64,000 nt of DNA from assembly GCF_049860805.1 (NCBI RefSeq), contig NZ_CP187555.1:248001-312000 (forward strand). Direction: 5' to 3'. Shown here piece by piece: positions 35,716 through 46,600 of the stretch. Under the pieces are notes generated by a model, which saw only the letters and a list, made by a program, of their open reading frames with translations, did not search any database and was not told where the DNA came from. Positions within the stretch are counted from its first letter, which is position 1; each line of letters begins with the position of its first letter. The DNA comes from Parabacteroides sp900760525. GTDB lineage: Bacteria > Bacteroidota > Bacteroidia > Bacteroidales > Tannerellaceae. Position numbers and translations under genes: made by a program.

Positions 35716-38700
35716 ATGAAAAAGAATGAAGAAATCGATCGAAAATCGACTCATTTTCTCAAAAGTGCTTGCTTAGCCTTATGTCTGGTCAGTTATGGAG
35801 GATCTGCCGTTTATGCGGAATCTTCTTATGCTGCGCAAACCATGCTAACGGTTCAGATGAACGGACGAAGCATTAAAGATGTATTTTCCTACATCGAGAA
35901 AAACAGTGAATTTATTTTTGTGTATCATGGTTCGAACATCAATGTGAACCGGAAGGTGAATGTAGATGTGACGAGCCGCAGTGTTGAAAACATTTTGCAG
36001 CAGATGTTCGAAGGAACGGATATTGAGTATATCATCAACGACCGCCAGATCATCGTGCGCAAAAAACAGGTCACTGAAAAGTCGGCATCGGTTCCTGCCG
36101 TGCAACAGGAAAAGAAAATCACCGTCACGGGAAATGTGAAGGATGCAAACGGGGAGCCGTTGATAGGGGTGAATGTCGTGATCAAAGGGACGACAATCGG
36201 AAGTGTTACGGATATCGATGGTAATTTTTCTTTGGCGGACGTGTCTCCGGGTGCTGTTATTTCGATTTCTTATATCGGTTATCAAGCACAGGATGTACCG
36301 GCGAATGCAACGATGCGCATTGTCTTGAAAGAGGACAGTGAGGCTTTGGACGAGGTTGTCGTTATCGGTTACGGCGTGCAGAAAAAAGTCGACCTTTCGG
36401 GTGCTGTGGCAACTGTTTCGACTAAAGTGTTGGAAAACCGTCCGGTTTTGACAGTGGGGCAGGCTTTGCAAGGATCGGTTGCCAATATGACCGTATCGAT
36501 CGGTAGTGGCCAAGCAACGGATTCTCCTTCCTTTAATATACGTGGTACAACTTCCATCAACGGTGGTGATCCGCTGGTTGTTATCGATGGTGTCGTTTCT
36601 TCGTCGGAAGAACTGAACCGGATGAATCCTTCTGATATCGGTAGCATCTCTGTCTTGAAAGATGCAGCTTCGGCGGCTATTTACGGTTCACGTGCCGCGT
36701 TCGGTGTAATTTTGGTGACGACAAAGACGGCTGGACAGGAAAAACTGACCGTTAATTATAGTAATAACTTTGCAATGCGAAAGTTGAGTAGTGTGGCCGA
36801 AGTAATTACGGATCCCTATACGGTGGCGAAAGCTCGCAATGATTTCTATTATCCCTGGGGAGTTAACCACAACCAGGAAGAATTGGAATATGCAAAACGA
36901 GTATCGGCAGACCTTGGCTTATCTCCATATTACCTGAAACCGGATGGTACGTATGCCTATTTCGGTCAAACCGATTGGTTTGGAGAGGCTTATAAAAACT
37001 TGGCTTTCTCTACGAACCATAATGTCGATGTTTCCGGAAAGACGGATCGCCTGAACTATTTTTTCTCTGCCGGTTATAATTTTCAAGACGGTATGGTTAC
37101 GCATGGTACGGATAAGTTCAACCGCTATAATCTGCGTTCTAAGTTAGATTTCAAACTGACTGACTGGTGGGCGCTCGGCAATAATACGAGCTTGGTGATC
37201 TCGGATTATGAATCCCCTAATTATCTGGATGAAAGTTATTACTGGGAGATTAACCGTAAAAGTTCGTTGTCTCCGGTTCTGAACCCGGATGGTTCTTATA
37301 CAAGTACTGGTGCCGATGTCTTCGGTCGGATGGCAGACGGTGGACGGTGGTATCAAAATAAAACGACTTTGACCACACAGTTTACGACCAAGATAGATAT
37401 CATAAAGGATGTTCTTTTTGTCAATGGCTCGTTTGCTTATGTCGCTAACCGAAACAATGAAGACGGGGCTACCTTGTCTGTTCCTTTCCGTAATGGTCCC
37501 GAAACTCCGGTGCTGTATAAGGACGCTACCTCGTCAGCTTATTTCAATAATACGGAAGCTTCGACGGTGACTTTCGATGCGTATGCCACTTTTCATAAAG
37601 TGTTCAACGACAAGCATGATTTTACGGCAATGGTCGGTTACAATCAAGAGAATTGGAGCGAGTCGTATGAGTATGCAAAACGTGCGGAGCTGATCACGGA
37701 TGGTTTACCCACGCCTAATCTGGCAACAGGCGATATGACGATTATCCAGCGTCTACGGGAGTTGTCTTTCCGAAGCGTTTTTGGCCGTTTGAATTATACC
37801 TATGATAATCGTTATATTTTGGCAGTCAATGCACGTTATGACGGGACTTCACGTTTTCCGACCGATTCACGTTTCGTATTTAACCCATCCGCATCTGCTG
37901 CATGGGTCATTTCACAGGAAAACTTCTTTGAACCTTTGAGAGACGTAGTCAATTTCCTTAAGTTCCGTTTTTCTTACGGTAGTTTGGGTAACCAATATCT
38001 GAAAGATAATTATTATCCTTATCTAGCAACGATGAGTTCCGGTAAAACAAAACAAATTTTGGATGGTAAACAACCTGTTTACGTTTCTGCTCCGGGATTG
38101 GTGGCCGGTGATTTGACGTGGGAGACGGTGACGACTGCCGACTGGGGTATGGATGTAAACTTCTTTAATAACCGCCTGACGGCAACTGTTGATGGATATA
38201 TACGCCGCACGAAAGATATGTTAAGGAGCGGGGCTCAATTGCCATCGGTCTTGGGTACGGCTGTTCCGTTAGAGAATGCAGCAGACTTGAAGACTACCGG
38301 CTGGGATTTGACGATAAACTGGCGCGACCAGTTCAAGCTGGCTGGTAAACCGTTTAACTATAGTGTCGGTTTCAATATTGGCGACAGCCGTTCATGGGTT
38401 ACGAAGTTCGCCAATACGACAGGTATTTTAGAAGAGCATTATGTTGGCAAGGAATGGGGTGAAATCTGGGGACTGGTTAACGATGGTTTCTTCACTTCGC
38501 AGGAAGATATTAACAATAGTGCCGATCAGACGGAGATTGATCCGTATCCGGGTAATCCGCCGATGGCTGCAGGAGATACCAAGTATAAAGATTTGAACGG
38601 GGATAAAAAGATCAACAAGGGTGCCAATACGTTGGATGATCATGGCGATTATACGATTATAGGCAACGATCAGACTCGTTATGCATTCGGGTTTAATCTC

Positions 38701-39171
38701 AATGGCGACTGGAACGGATTCGATTTCAGCCTGTTTGTTCAAGGTGTCATGAAAAAAGATTATTATCCGGCAAAAGACCCGTATTTCTGGGGTATGTATT
38801 TTGATCCGTGGACTAATCTGACGAAAGGTAATTATTATGACCATTGGACTGAAGATAACACTAATGCTTATTTTCCGCGTGTCAAATCTTACCAGGCGTA
38901 TGTGAAGGATAGGGGATTGTATGTCCCGCAGACGCGTTATCTGCAGAATGCGGCTTATGCCCGTTTGAAGAATCTGACGGTCGGTTACACATTACCCCGG
39001 CAATGGACGGACAAGTTGAATATCAGCCGTCTTCGTGTCTTCTTTTCCGGTGATAATTTGTGTGAGATCACAGGTCTTTACAAATATTATAAGATAGACC
39101 CGGAATGTCTGGGCGGACAAAAGTACCCATTGCAACGTTCCTATTCTTTCGGTTTAAATGTTACATTCTAA
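35716..39171 (+). CDS. SusC/RagA-family TonB-dependent transporter with STN signalling domain
   Basis: The 1151-residue outer-membrane protein begins MKKNEEIDRKSTHFLKSACL, with a signal peptide ending about residue 38; the upstream in-frame ATG at 35668 adds basic residues and is unlikely. An STN domain (about 45-100, GRSIKDVFSYIEKNSEFIFV) precedes a CarboxypepD_reg-like domain (about 112-195, GNVKDANGEPLIGVNVVIKG). The plug follows (DEVVVIGYGVQKKVDLSGAV), and the rest is barrel, ending in YSFGLNVTF. It imports an oligosaccharide together with SusD. The STN domain implies signalling to the FecR protein, so the sigma factor should respond to substrate passage. SusD follows 20 bases later. Confidence 0.95.
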   Translation: MKKNEEIDRKSTHFLKSACLALCLVSYGGSAVYAESSYAAQTMLTVQMNGRSIKDVFSYIEKNSEFIFVYHGSNINVNRKVNVDVTSRSVENILQQMFEGTDIEYIINDRQIIVRKKQVTEKSASVPAVQQEKKITVTGNVKDANGEPLIGVNVVIKGTTIGSVTDIDGNFSLADVSPGAVISISYIGYQAQDVPANATMRIVLKEDSEALDEVVVIGYGVQKKVDLSGAVATVSTKVLENRPVLTVGQALQGSVANMTVSIGSGQATDSPSFNIRGTTSINGGDPLVVIDGVVSSSEELNRMNPSDIGSISVLKDAASAAIYGSRAAFGVILVTTKTAGQEKLTVNYSNNFAMRKLSSVAEVITDPYTVAKARNDFYYPWGVNHNQEELEYAKRVSADLGLSPYYLKPDGTYAYFGQTDWFGEAYKNLAFSTNHNVDVSGKTDRLNYFFSAGYNFQDGMVTHGTDKFNRYNLRSKLDFKLTDWWALGNNTSLVISDYESPNYLDESYYWEINRKSSLSPVLNPDGSYTSTGADVFGRMADGGRWYQNKTTLTTQFTTKIDIIKDVLFVNGSFAYVANRNNEDGATLSVPFRNGPETPVLYKDATSSAYFNNTEASTVTFDAYATFHKVFNDKHDFTAMVGYNQENWSESYEYAKRAELITDGLPTPNLATGDMTIIQRLRELSFRSVFGRLNYTYDNRYILAVNARYDGTSRFPTDSRFVFNPSASAAWVISQENFFEPLRDVVNFLKFRFSYGSLGNQYLKDNYYPYLATMSSGKTKQILDGKQPVYVSAPGLVAGDLTWETVTTADWGMDVNFFNNRLTATVDGYIRRTKDMLRSGAQLPSVLGTAVPLENAADLKTTGWDLTINWRDQFKLAGKPFNYSVGFNIGDSRSWVTKFANTTGILEEHYVGKEWGEIWGLVNDGFFTSQEDINNSADQTEIDPYPGNPPMAAGDTKYKDLNGDKKINKGANTLDDHGDYTIIGNDQTRYAFGFNLNGDWNGFDFSLFVQGVMKKDYYPAKDPYFWGMYFDPWTNLTKGNYYDHWTEDNTNAYFPRVKSYQAYVKDRGLYVPQTRYLQNAAYARLKNLTVGYTLPRQWTDKLNISRLRVFFSGDNLCEITGLYKYYKIDPECLGGQKYPLQRSYSFGLNVTF

Positions 39172-39191
39172 CTTTCAGGGAGGTATAAATT

Positions 39192-40985
39192 ATGATCAAA
39201 AATATTATTAAAATATGGATGTTCGGATGCATCGGTCTTTTGGGATTGAACGGATGCAACGACTCCTTTCTGGAAAAGTATCCGGAAACTTCGATTACGG
39301 AAGACGGATTTTTCAACAATGCGAGTGATTTGGAAGCCTATACAAACGGGCTGTATGAAAATATCGTTTCAGGCTATATGGATGTACCCTCCGATAATGT
39401 CGTTTCGTCGAAAGATGAAACAATTTACCGCATGATGCGAGGGGAAGTTAATCCGGATAATAGAGATGTTTGGGATTGGAAAGCTATCCGGAATGTCAAT
39501 TTTATGTTGGCGAGGGCCGGTAAGGCTGTGGGAGACGAGGCCGAAATTAACCATTATATCGGATTGGCACGTATGTTCCGGGCAAAATTGTATTATGATC
39601 AGGTATTGGCATATTCCGATGTACCTTGGTACAGTCGCGATTTGCAGACGACGGACACAGAGCTACTTTATAAAACACAGGATCCCCGTTCATTAGTGGT
39701 CGATTCTATCATGGCTGATTTGGATTTTGCAGTGAACAATATGCAGGATGGAGCGGCAGCGGCTACTCGCTGGTACAAAAACGGAGCTTTGGCTATTCAA
39801 GCACGTATCGCCTTATCGGAAGGTTGTTGGCGTAAATACCATCCTGAATTGAACTTGGACGATTCTGAGCGGTTCTTGCAGATTGCGATAGATGCTTGCC
39901 GGAAGGTTATGGATTCGGGACTATATGATTTGACGACAGCCAAATCCGGGGAGATCGAAGCCTATGAAGCGTTGTTCTGCAGCCAGGATTTGAGTAATAA
40001 TAAAGAGATGATTATCTATGAGGATTATGATTTGGCTTTGGGGCGTTTACATAATGCCGGGGGTGGTCTGTTTGACTTTGAGTTCGGTTTGTCACGTGAT
40101 TTGATGGAGGACTATCTGGTTATCGAAGATGGGAAGACAAAACGTTTTCAGGATGTACCCGGCTATGCAACTAAAAAGTTTACTGAAATATTCGAGAATC
40201 GCGATCCCCGTATGCGGCAAACCTTCATGGTGCCCGGTTTTATTCGGGCAAACGTGAATGAACCGCACCGTCCAAAATTAACAATGGGTGGTTATACCCA
40301 GGTGAAGTTTTCGCCTCGTACAGCTGACCAAATTACTTATGGTAAGTCTTATACGGATCTGCCTCTGATTCGCTATGCCGAAATCCTGTTGATGTATGCC
40401 GAAGCAAAAGCCGAATTGGGAGAGTTGACGCAGGACGATGTGGATAGGACGATCAACTTGTTGCGTGATCGCGTAGGGATGCCGCGTGCTTCGTTGGCAG
40501 ACTGGTTAAGCAATATCGATCCGGTCCAGGCGAATCGTTATTCGAATGTCTCTTCATTACAGAAAGGAGCAGTCTATGAGGTGCGCCGCGAACGTCGTAT
40601 CGAGTTGGCGTGCGAAGGTTTCCGCAAAGATGATTTGAGGCGTTGGGGCTGCGGTAAATTGTTTGAGCATGTGCCGGAAGGAGTTTATCTGGAAACCGGC
40701 TATTTGGATGTGACCGGTGACGGACAACCTGATTATGCAATTGTGGCTACACAGGCGGACGCAGATGCTATTCCGCAGGCGGATAAGGATAAATACAATC
40801 TGCAGGTTGAAGTATTGGATGGCAATACCTATTCGCTTACCGATGGCAACAAAGGATATATACGCATGGTTTCGCAAATTGGCCGATGGACCTTTGTTGA
40901 TCCGAAATATTATTATACCCCACTTGCGACAAAAGATTTGATTTATAATCCGAATCTGGTCCAGAATAAATATTGGGCTGAATGA
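39192..40985 (+). CDS. SusD/RagB-family surface glycan-binding lipoprotein
   Basis: The 597-residue lipoprotein has lipobox LGLNGC (Cys22), followed by NDSFLEKYPETSITEDGFFN, the usual SusD start. TPR-like helices and the late motif LPLIRYAEILLMYAEAKAEL confirm the family. The C-terminal stretch VYEVRRERRIELACEGFRKD is likewise conserved. It forms the lid of the SusC barrel and captures glycan at the cell surface. It is co-transcribed with SusC. The specificity cannot be read from sequence. A terminator-like stem-loop at 41042 closes the pair. Confidence 0.95.
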   Translation: MIKNIIKIWMFGCIGLLGLNGCNDSFLEKYPETSITEDGFFNNASDLEAYTNGLYENIVSGYMDVPSDNVVSSKDETIYRMMRGEVNPDNRDVWDWKAIRNVNFMLARAGKAVGDEAEINHYIGLARMFRAKLYYDQVLAYSDVPWYSRDLQTTDTELLYKTQDPRSLVVDSIMADLDFAVNNMQDGAAAATRWYKNGALAIQARIALSEGCWRKYHPELNLDDSERFLQIAIDACRKVMDSGLYDLTTAKSGEIEAYEALFCSQDLSNNKEMIIYEDYDLALGRLHNAGGGLFDFEFGLSRDLMEDYLVIEDGKTKRFQDVPGYATKKFTEIFENRDPRMRQTFMVPGFIRANVNEPHRPKLTMGGYTQVKFSPRTADQITYGKSYTDLPLIRYAEILLMYAEAKAELGELTQDDVDRTINLLRDRVGMPRASLADWLSNIDPVQANRYSNVSSLQKGAVYEVRRERRIELACEGFRKDDLRRWGCGKLFEHVPEGVYLETGYLDVTGDGQPDYAIVATQADADAIPQADKDKYNLQVEVLDGNTYSLTDGNKGYIRMVSQIGRWTFVDPKYYYTPLATKDLIYNPNLVQNKYWAE

Positions 40986-41041
40986 CAGGTTGTTTATGAT
41001 ATCTGCATCCGATAATTAGTGATTCGGATATAATCTTGAAT

Positions 41042-41090
41042 AAAAGTGCACCAAAAAGATTTGTAGGATCTGTTGATGCACTTTTTATTT
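41042..41090 (+). terminator. Terminator after susD-like gene
   Basis: AAAAGTGCA (41042-41050) pairs with TGCACTTTT (41077-41085) across a 26-base loop, and TATTTGG follows. It lies 57 bases after the SusD stop. TATCTTTT (41151-41158) downstream is a weak -7 candidate for the next gene. Confidence 0.6.
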
Positions 41091-41209
41091 GGTATGCTGT
41101 CTATTCTTGATGTTTATCGTAGAAACGTAAAAAGATTGTAGTGTAAACAATATCTTTTTATAATATCTGTTTTAAATAGGAAATAGATAATTATTAAATG
41201 TATTGTGAA

Positions 41210-41893
41210 ATGAAATATATCTTTTTTAGCGTATGTCTCTTTATAATGGCCTTAGGAAAGGAAGTCCGGGCGCAATCGCCTGTCTCTTTCCATGCAAAGG
41301 CAGGAGCAGGAATTTCCAGTTTCTGGGGAAAGAATACGGATGGAAAGGCTAAGTTTGCCTATAAGGTCGGAGTCGGAATGGATTATGCCTTTAATAAGGT
41401 TTGGTCTTTGCAGCCTTCTGTGAATTTTGTTTCGAAAGGTTATAAGGAAGAGGAGGCAGGCATTGGTAAAGCGTCGATGAACGAACTTTATCTGGAACTT
41501 CCGATTATGGTTGCGGCTCGTTTGGACCTTACGAAAAACTCAGGATTGGTTCTCTCGGCAGGATCTTATGTAGCTTATGGCGTAGGCGGTAAAACCTCTG
41601 TCGTCGTTGAAAAAAAGATACCGACAATGGTTGGTTATGAGACAGTGGAGGATAAGTATAAGTTAGATACGTTTGGTCATATAAACGATGGAAAAATGGG
41701 AAATAGGCGTTTTGATGCCGGGATCGGTTTGGGTATAACCTATGAGAATCGGAATATCATCTTAGGATTGGAAAGCCAGTTGGGTTTGGTCAATGTAAAT
41801 GACAAACTTAAAGAGGTTGCAGAGCTTACAGGGCTGGACGACTTTGCTGCAAAGAATATATCTGCATTTGTTACGGTTGGCTATAAATTTTAG
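41210..41893 (+). CDS. Outer-membrane beta-barrel protein (PorT-like family)
   Basis: The 227-residue protein starts MKYIFFSVCLFIMALGKEVR with signal cleavage after RAQ; ATG 41198, four codons upstream, is an alternative. The mature chain shows alternating strands: SFHAKAGAGISSFWGKNTDG, YKVGVGMDYAFNKVWSLQPS and, at the end, FAAKNISAFVTVGYKF with a terminal Phe typical of barrel insertion. The length and layout fit a small eight-stranded barrel of the porin-family/PorT type. The role in the glycan locus is unclear. It sits 27 bases before the beta-propeller-like gene, probably in one transcript. Confidence 0.75.
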   Translation: MKYIFFSVCLFIMALGKEVRAQSPVSFHAKAGAGISSFWGKNTDGKAKFAYKVGVGMDYAFNKVWSLQPSVNFVSKGYKEEEAGIGKASMNELYLELPIMVAARLDLTKNSGLVLSAGSYVAYGVGGKTSVVVEKKIPTMVGYETVEDKYKLDTFGHINDGKMGNRRFDAGIGLGITYENRNIILGLESQLGLVNVNDKLKEVAELTGLDDFAAKNISAFVTVGYKF

Positions 41894-41920
41894 GGTGAAT
41901 TGGTTACTAAAGAGAAAGAA

Positions 41921-43513
41921 ATGGATATGAAATGTTTATGTTTGTTACTGCTGATGACGGTCTGGAATGTTGCCAAAGGAGATGCGCAAACCTTTTTGAA
42001 AGATACGATCGGAGTTCGAATGGATAGTGCCGCCATAATAGGAGAATGCATTGATTTCCCTTGTTGGATACAGTCTGTAAGTGCCGATTCTACTGGAACA
42101 TTTTTGCTGGTACAGGGGCGTGACCTGAATAAGAAGGAGACTTCTGTGAAAAACTCCGGAGATATATGGATGATTTGCCTGCCTGAAAAAAAGGTCTTGT
42201 GGCAACGTCCGATCAATTATTTTGCACAGGAGGCTAAGCTCACCGATCAGGGCGTTTCTTTTACATCGAAAGATAAATACTTCTTGCTCGATTTGCGGAC
42301 GGGCACGGAAATATGGGCCGGAAAGAAAATGGTCCCTTATTCGATGAATGTGGCGGAGAACCGGTTGTTGGCTTACAAAGGAAGTGTTATGAATGGGATT
42401 TCCAAACAGTTGCAGGGATATGATCTGCTTACCGGCAATATGTTGTGGAAACGGGAAATCAGCCATCGATACGGTTGGAACGAAAGTCTTATGTTGGACG
42501 ATTCTACGAGGTTGATAGTTTCAGACGGACTTCATACCGTAAATTTGTCAGATGGTTCCGGCCAAAGTTTTCCGATGAAAACCGGTGTCGATGACTACCG
42601 GTCCGCTGCAGCAATAGGAGCTCTGGGACTTGTAGCCGGTGCTCTGACCGGTGTCGGCTTTTTTCCTTATGGCAATGATGTCGTGGTGGATCTTGTCTCT
42701 AATGTTTTACCGGACGATTCGCTTTTATATGTAGCCAATCAGGAGCAATTGCTTTGCCTGGACCGCCAACTGAATATGAAATGGGGATATCCGATACCGG
42801 AGAGTATAGGTTCCAATTCGACACTCTTTTTTTATGGAGATCGTTTGTACATGGTTAATCATGGGTTTGGATATCGTGATAATCTAAGAAATCATACCTA
42901 TTCGTATGCAAAGAATAATTTACGGGCAAAGATCGGCAAACCTTTTATTGCCAGTTTTGGGAAAGAATCTGGGAGAAATATTGATTTCCATATTCTGTCT
43001 GAGAAGAAAGAGATGATCGAAGATTTCCGGATTGACAGAGGAAATGAATGTGCTGTTGTGTTGTTTGAAGACCGGATGATGGTAGCGCCGTTCGGTACCG
43101 ATTCTGTTAAGGTATATCAATGGAATGTCGAAGAATACGGTAGGATAATAGGAATGTTGAAGCGCCCTTTCTATCTGAAAGATAAAATCGGTTCGGGTTT
43201 TAAAAAGTATAATGAGACATTGGGCGATCCTACCTATTATATATATACGGATAAAGGGAAAGTTTTTGATGTGGATTTGTCTTTGAATATTTTGAAGTCA
43301 TTTCCTATTGCAGAAATCGGAATTTATGAGTCGTTAGAAAATGGTTCTGCGATAGTCGATTATGGAAAAAATGTTTTATTGCTGAATCCGGAAGGTGTCA
43401 AGAAGGCTGCATTGCATGTATCTTCCGATTGGTTTTCTGTCGGAGGAAAAATCTATGCTTTCGGTTCTGACCGGAAACGGATTGTAGAAGTGCTGGGCAT
43501 CGAGGAATTATAG
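41921..43513 (+). CDS. Exported PQQ-like beta-propeller protein, function unknown
   Basis: The 530-residue protein has a signal peptide (MDMKCLCLLLLMTVWNVAKG, cleaved near DAQ); ATG 41927 is an equally possible start. The mature part has repeated beta-propeller-like blades: GDIWMICLPEKKVLWQRPIN, YFLLDLRTGTEIWAGKK, LQGYDLLTGNMLWKREIS, LLCLDRQLNMKWGYPIP and a C-terminal blade IYAFGSDRKRIVEVLG. The tryptophan in each unit (LWxR, IWA) matches PQQ-type docking blades, but I see no quinoprotein active-site residues. A Gly/Ala-rich hydrophobic insert (AAAIGALGLVAGALTGVGFF) near 235-255 is unusual for a propeller. No known function. Paired with the barrel gene upstream. Confidence 0.6.
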   Translation: MDMKCLCLLLLMTVWNVAKGDAQTFLKDTIGVRMDSAAIIGECIDFPCWIQSVSADSTGTFLLVQGRDLNKKETSVKNSGDIWMICLPEKKVLWQRPINYFAQEAKLTDQGVSFTSKDKYFLLDLRTGTEIWAGKKMVPYSMNVAENRLLAYKGSVMNGISKQLQGYDLLTGNMLWKREISHRYGWNESLMLDDSTRLIVSDGLHTVNLSDGSGQSFPMKTGVDDYRSAAAIGALGLVAGALTGVGFFPYGNDVVVDLVSNVLPDDSLLYVANQEQLLCLDRQLNMKWGYPIPESIGSNSTLFFYGDRLYMVNHGFGYRDNLRNHTYSYAKNNLRAKIGKPFIASFGKESGRNIDFHILSEKKEMIEDFRIDRGNECAVVLFEDRMMVAPFGTDSVKVYQWNVEEYGRIIGMLKRPFYLKDKIGSGFKKYNETLGDPTYYIYTDKGKVFDVDLSLNILKSFPIAEIGIYESLENGSAIVDYGKNVLLLNPEGVKKAALHVSSDWFSVGGKIYAFGSDRKRIVEVLGIEEL

Positions 43514-43533
43514 GTGTGTTTTGATTGTGTTTC

Positions 43534-43564
43534 TTTCATATTCTGTGTTAATTGCGTATATTTG
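43534..43564 (+). promoter_or_regulatory. Promoter of the GH2 beta-galactosidase gene
   Basis: TTTC (43534-43537), a 19-base gap and TATATTTG (43557-43564) match the Bacteroidetes consensus closely. This places the start site near 43571 and excludes an in-frame ATG at 43552 as the start codon. Confidence 0.6.
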
Positions 43565-43620
43565 TAAACGATTTGACACGTCTGATAATGAATACACAAA
43601 TAAAATCTATTATTCCTAAA

Positions 43621-46600
43621 ATGAACATCATGAAAAAAATCTCGTTAGCCTTAGCGCTTTGCTGTGCTTCTTTCTATAGCATGGCTGATCAATTGCCGCT
43701 TGGGGGATTTAGTTACGGACAGGTGGAAGCGCCGACCGGGAAAGAGTGGGAGTCTCCTGAGAACCTGGCTCTGAACAAGGAACAACCGCATGCCTATATT
43801 TTCCCTTTCCAGGATGTGGAAAGTGCTCGTAAGGTGTTGCCGGAAAACAGTAAATTCTGGCAGTCTCTGAATGGAGACTGGAAGTTCAATTGGGCGCCCG
43901 ATCCCGATTCACGCCCGAAAGATTTCTATAAGATGGAATTCGATGTGTCCGGCTGGGATGATATCCCGGTTCCCTCCAGTTGGAATATCTATGGTATCCA
44001 GAAAGACGGTAGCCAGAAATACGGAGTGCCTATCTATGTGAACCAGCCGGTAATCTTCCAGCATAAAGTGGCCGTTGACGATTGGCGCGGGGGCGTGATG
44101 CGTACGCCGCCGGCAAACTGGACGACTTACAAGCACAGGAATGAAGTCGGTTCTTTCCGTCGTGATTTCGAGGTACCGCAGGATTGGGACGGACGCGAAG
44201 TCTTTATCAGCTTCGATGGGGTCGATTCTTTTTTCTACCTGTGGATTAACGGCCGCTATGTGGGTTTCTCCAAGAACTCCCGCAATACGGCTAATTTCAA
44301 TATTACCCCTTATCTCCGTAAAGGGACGAATGTGGTAGCTGCCGAAGTGTATCGCAGTTCCGACGGTTCTTTCCTGGAAGCACAGGATATGTTCCGTCTG
44401 CCGGGAATCTTCCGGACGGTCGCTCTCTATTCGGCTCCGAAAGTACACGTCCGCGACCTGGTCGTAACTCCGGATCTGGATGTTGCCTATGCAGATGGTT
44501 CGCTGGCAATCTCAGCCGATGTACGGAACCTGGATAAGAAAGCAGCTAAAGGATATAAGTTGGAATATACATTGTATGCCAACAAGCTGTATTCGGATGA
44601 AAATACGAAAGTCGATAATGTGGCAGCTTCGGCAACGGTCGATGTCGTAAACCCAGGAAAGACACAAACTTCGCAGGCTTTATTAAATGTAAAGGCTCCT
44701 AACAAATGGTCGGCAGAATTCCCGTATCGTTATACGTTGGTGGCGGAGTTGAAAAATGCCAAAGGTAAAACGGTGGAGACGGTTTCGACTATTGTCGGTT
44801 TCCGTAAAGTGGAAATCAAAGAAACACCGGCTGAAGATGATGAATTCGGGCTGGCCGGTCGTTACTATTATATAAATGGTAAGACCGTTAAGTTGAAAGG
44901 CGTCAACCGACACGAATCGAATCCGGCGGTCGGACATGCCATCACGCGCGATATGATGGAAAAAGAGGTGATGCTGATGAAACGCGCCAATATCAACCAT
45001 GTGCGTAATTCGCATTATCCGGATGATCCTTACTGGTATTTCTTATGCAATAAATATGGCCTTTATCTGGAAGACGAAGCCAATATCGAGTCGCACGAAT
45101 ATTATTACGGCGCCGCATCCCTTTCGCATCCGGTGGAATGGAAAAAGGCGCATATCGCACGTGTGATGGAGATGGTTCATGCCAATATAAACAATCCGTC
45201 TATCGTGATTTGGTCGTTGGGCAATGAAGCGGGACCGGGTGAAAACTTCATGGCTGCTTATGATGCGTTGAAGCAGGTGGATAAATCCCGGCCGGTACAG
45301 TACGAACGTAATAACGATATCGTCGATATGGGATCGAACCAGTATCCGTCTATCGGTTGGACACGCGGTGCGGTGAAAGGTGATTACGATATCAAATATC
45401 CGTTCCATATTTCCGAATATGCCCATTCTATGGGGAACGCTTGTGGTAATCTGGTGGATTATTGGGAAGCGATAGAATCGACAAATTTCTTCTGTGGCGG
45501 TGCTATCTGGGATTGGGTGGACCAGTCGATGTATAACTATGATAAGAAGACCGGTAAGCGTTACCTGGCGTATGGCGGGGATTTCGGTGACACTCCGAAT
45601 GACGGTCAGTTCGTGATGAATGGCATTGTGTTCGGCGATCTGGAGCCGAAACCGCAGTATTACGAAGTCAAGAAAGTATATCAGCATATTGATGTGAAGG
45701 CGGTCGACGCCCGGAAAGGTCTTTTTGAGATATTCAATAAATACTACTTTAAGGATCTTTCGGATTATGATATGAGATGGTCGCTTTATGAAAACGGAAA
45801 GGAAATTCAATCCGGTTTGGTTACTTCCGGGACGATTCCCGCCCGTTCTAAAGCCCGGGTGTCGATTCCTGTGCCTTTTGACAAGTTGAAGAATGATTCC
45901 GAATATTTTGTAAAGGTGCAGTTCCTTCTTAAGGATAATATGCCGTGGGCTGAGAAAGGATTTGTGATGGCGGAAGAACAAATGTTGTTGCAGGAAGCAA
46001 CAACGCGTCCTTCCATCAGCGCCGTGACGGCTTCTGCCGGAAAAGTAAAGTTGGATAATTCGGACGCTTCGGTTAAAACGGTGAGCGGTGATAATTTCGT
46101 TGCCAAGTTCGATATGGGGAAGGGTACGATCTATAGCCTGACATATGGAGGCAAGACGATTATAGCCGATGGAAACGGTCCGAAGCTCGATGCTTTGCGT
46201 GCCTTTACCAATAACGACAACTGGTTCTATTCACAGTGGTTTGAACATGGTTTGCATAACCTGCAACATCGGGCAACCAACAGTACGATCCTGGAAAGAA
46301 AGGATGGTACGGTTGTCCTGGCTTTCACCGTCGAATCGCAGGCGCCGAACGGGGCGAAGATCAAAGGCGGAACCAGCACGGGAAAGAATAATATTGAGGA
46401 ACTGACGGATAAGAAATTCGGAGAGAATGATTTCAAGTTTACGACGAATCAGATATGGACCGTTTATCCTGACGGCTCCATCGAATTGCAGTCGAGCATC
46501 ACTTCTAACCGTCCGAGCCTGGTATTGCCTCGCCTGGGATATGTGATGAAAGTCCCGCAGCAATATGCCGGCTTTACTTATTACGGACGTGGTCCGGTCG

